A DNA stretch of 5,777 bases from Halorhodospira sp. (GTDB taxonomy: Bacteria > Pseudomonadota > Gammaproteobacteria > Nitrococcales > Halorhodospiraceae): NCBI GenBank assembly GCA_007121755.1, contig SKJZ01000137.1, forward strand, positions 1-5,777. The letters run 5' to 3'. The notes beneath the pieces are model-generated. The model saw only the letters and a program-made list of their open reading frames with translations. It ran no database searches and was not told the DNA's origin. A program made the translations under genes and the position numbers. Positions 5,120 through 5,777 of the stretch are shown here, one piece after another (position 1 is the first letter of the stretch; each line of letters begins with the position of its first letter).

Positions 5120-5689
5120 ATGAAAAAGACCAAAACGTGGATCGCGATTCCGCTGTTGTTCTCCGTCACCGGCTGGGCCGCCGCCGATGAGATGGAGTCG
5201 TACCAAGCCGACGCGGCACAGGCGGTCCAGATGCTGTTTCAACAACTCAAGGAGCGTCTGGGGTCGGCCATGGGCACCGGTGGGCCGCCCCACGCCATCG
5301 CCGCCTGCCACGAGGACGCCCAGAAGATCACCGAGCAGGTCTCCGCCGCCACCGGTTGGACGGTGGGGCGCACCAGTCTGCGTCTGCGCAACCCGGAGAA
5401 CCGGCCCGATGCGTGGGAGCGGCAGGTGCTGGCCGAGTTCGAGGCGCGCCGGGTGATTGGGGAGCCGTTGCAGGAGATCGCCTATATGGAGGTGGTGGAA
5501 GAGGGGGGACAGGAACGGGTCCGCTTCATGAAAGTGATCCCCACCGGTGAGGTCTGCCTGAGTTGCCACGGCAGCGATCTGAGCGCCGAGGTGCGGGCGC
5601 AACTCGACGCCCTCTACCCGGAGGATCAAGCCACCGGCTTCCAGCAGGGGGAGATTCGGGGCGCCTTCACCCTTTCACGGGTGAAGTAG
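5120..5689 (+). CDS. Secreted DUF3365 (Tll0287-like) c-type haem protein
   Basis: The 189-residue product starts at ATG 5120 behind GGAGGA (5111-5116) with about 3-nt spacing. Residues 1-22 (MKKTKTWIAIPLLFSVTGWA plus AA) are a clear signal peptide. The mature chain matches the DUF3365 / Tll0287-like family: a helix with AIAACHEDAQKITEQVSAATG (59-79), the family signature VGRTSLRLRNPENRPDAWERQVLAEF (82-107), then MEVVEEGGQERVRFMKVIPTGEVCLSCHG with the haem c site CLSCH at 146-150. In the cyanobacterial Tll0287 structure the haem is held by an unusual cysteine/histidine pair; C63 here sits where such a distal cysteine would be expected, which is an inference. The family is associated with periplasmic redox or redox sensing, and it is also fused to signalling proteins in other bacteria. 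It is divergent from the sulfur cluster and may share its control region. Confidence 0.9.
   Translation: MKKTKTWIAIPLLFSVTGWAAADEMESYQADAAQAVQMLFQQLKERLGSAMGTGGPPHAIAACHEDAQKITEQVSAATGWTVGRTSLRLRNPENRPDAWERQVLAEFEARRVIGEPLQEIAYMEVVEEGGQERVRFMKVIPTGEVCLSCHGSDLSAEVRAQLDALYPEDQATGFQQGEIRGAFTLSRVK
5665..5686 (+). other. Perfect inverted repeat at the 3' end of the DUF3365 gene
   Basis: CTTCACCC (5665-5672) and GGGTGAAG (5679-5686) form an 8-bp perfect stem with a 6-nt loop. The repeat overlaps the last codons and ends just before the TAG stop. No T-run follows, so it is not a textbook intrinsic terminator; it may protect or pause the 3' end of the transcript. Confidence 0.4.
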
Positions 5690-5777
5690 ATGGCTGTATG
5701 CAGCAAATTGCCGCACGATCACGCAGATGGTTGTCCGGCGCCACACCGGGGACATGGTGGAAACGGAGTCACTTGAC
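5690..5777 (+). other. Unassigned right-edge sequence
   Basis: The 88 bp after the DUF3365 stop contain no recognised gene. A 28-codon frame starts directly at the stop (ATG 5690, TGA 5774-5776) without a convincing ribosome site. A second frame from ATG 5727 (MVVRRHTGDMVETESLD) stays open to the edge and could be the beginning of a following gene. Neither can be supported from this window alone. Confidence 0.25.

Noticed and set aside
1..5777. tRNA, rRNA, CRISPR array, insertion sequence or attachment site
   Set aside because: No cloverleaf-like run, regularly spaced repeats, transposase motifs or terminal inverted repeats were seen on either strand.

Overview
The window is GC-rich and densely coding. 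It looks like chromosomal DNA of a sulfur-oxidising proteobacterium. The gene content (DsrE-type, TusA-type, rhodanese, YeeE/YedE and c-type cytochrome genes) and general protein similarity suggest a gammaproteobacterium of the Ectothiorhodospira/Thioalkalivibrio type. That placement is an inference from family content and was not searched.

Layout: seven reading frames, six of them clear genes, lie head to tail on the minus strand and read from right to left. They are a small secreted mono-haem cytochrome c (4742-4341), a YeeE/YedE (TsuA-type) sulfur-compound permease (4322-3060), a lipoprotein with three rhodanese domains (3001-1898), a 30-codon mini-ORF with a very strong Shine-Dalgarno (1824-1732), a DsrE2-type protein (1702-1202), a ribbon-helix-helix/TusA fusion (1055-411) and a secreted DsrE-family protein (387 to the left edge, incomplete). 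Most gaps are short. Three of the longer ones carry GC-rich inverted repeats without U-tracts, which looks like one transcript with internal processing, folding or control sites. A 377-bp divergent region (4743-5119) holds an AT-rich island. To its right, a secreted DUF3365 (Tll0287-like) haem protein is read on the plus strand (5120-5689).

How the genes may work together (inference): the permease would bring thiosulfate or another sulfane-sulfur compound across the inner membrane. The lipoprotein rhodanese and the secreted DsrE protein would handle sulfane sulfur outside that membrane, while the cytochrome would take electrons. Inside, DsrE2 and the TusA domain would relay persulfide sulfur, as in the known rhd-tusA-dsrE2 clusters of sulfur oxidisers.

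The most unusual item is the TusA domain fused to a predicted DNA-binding ribbon-helix-helix domain, together with a large interrupted palindrome 60 bp upstream of its own gene. This could be a transcriptional regulator that reads sulfur-relay status through the TusA persulfide cysteine. That is a testable hypothesis, not something the sequence proves.
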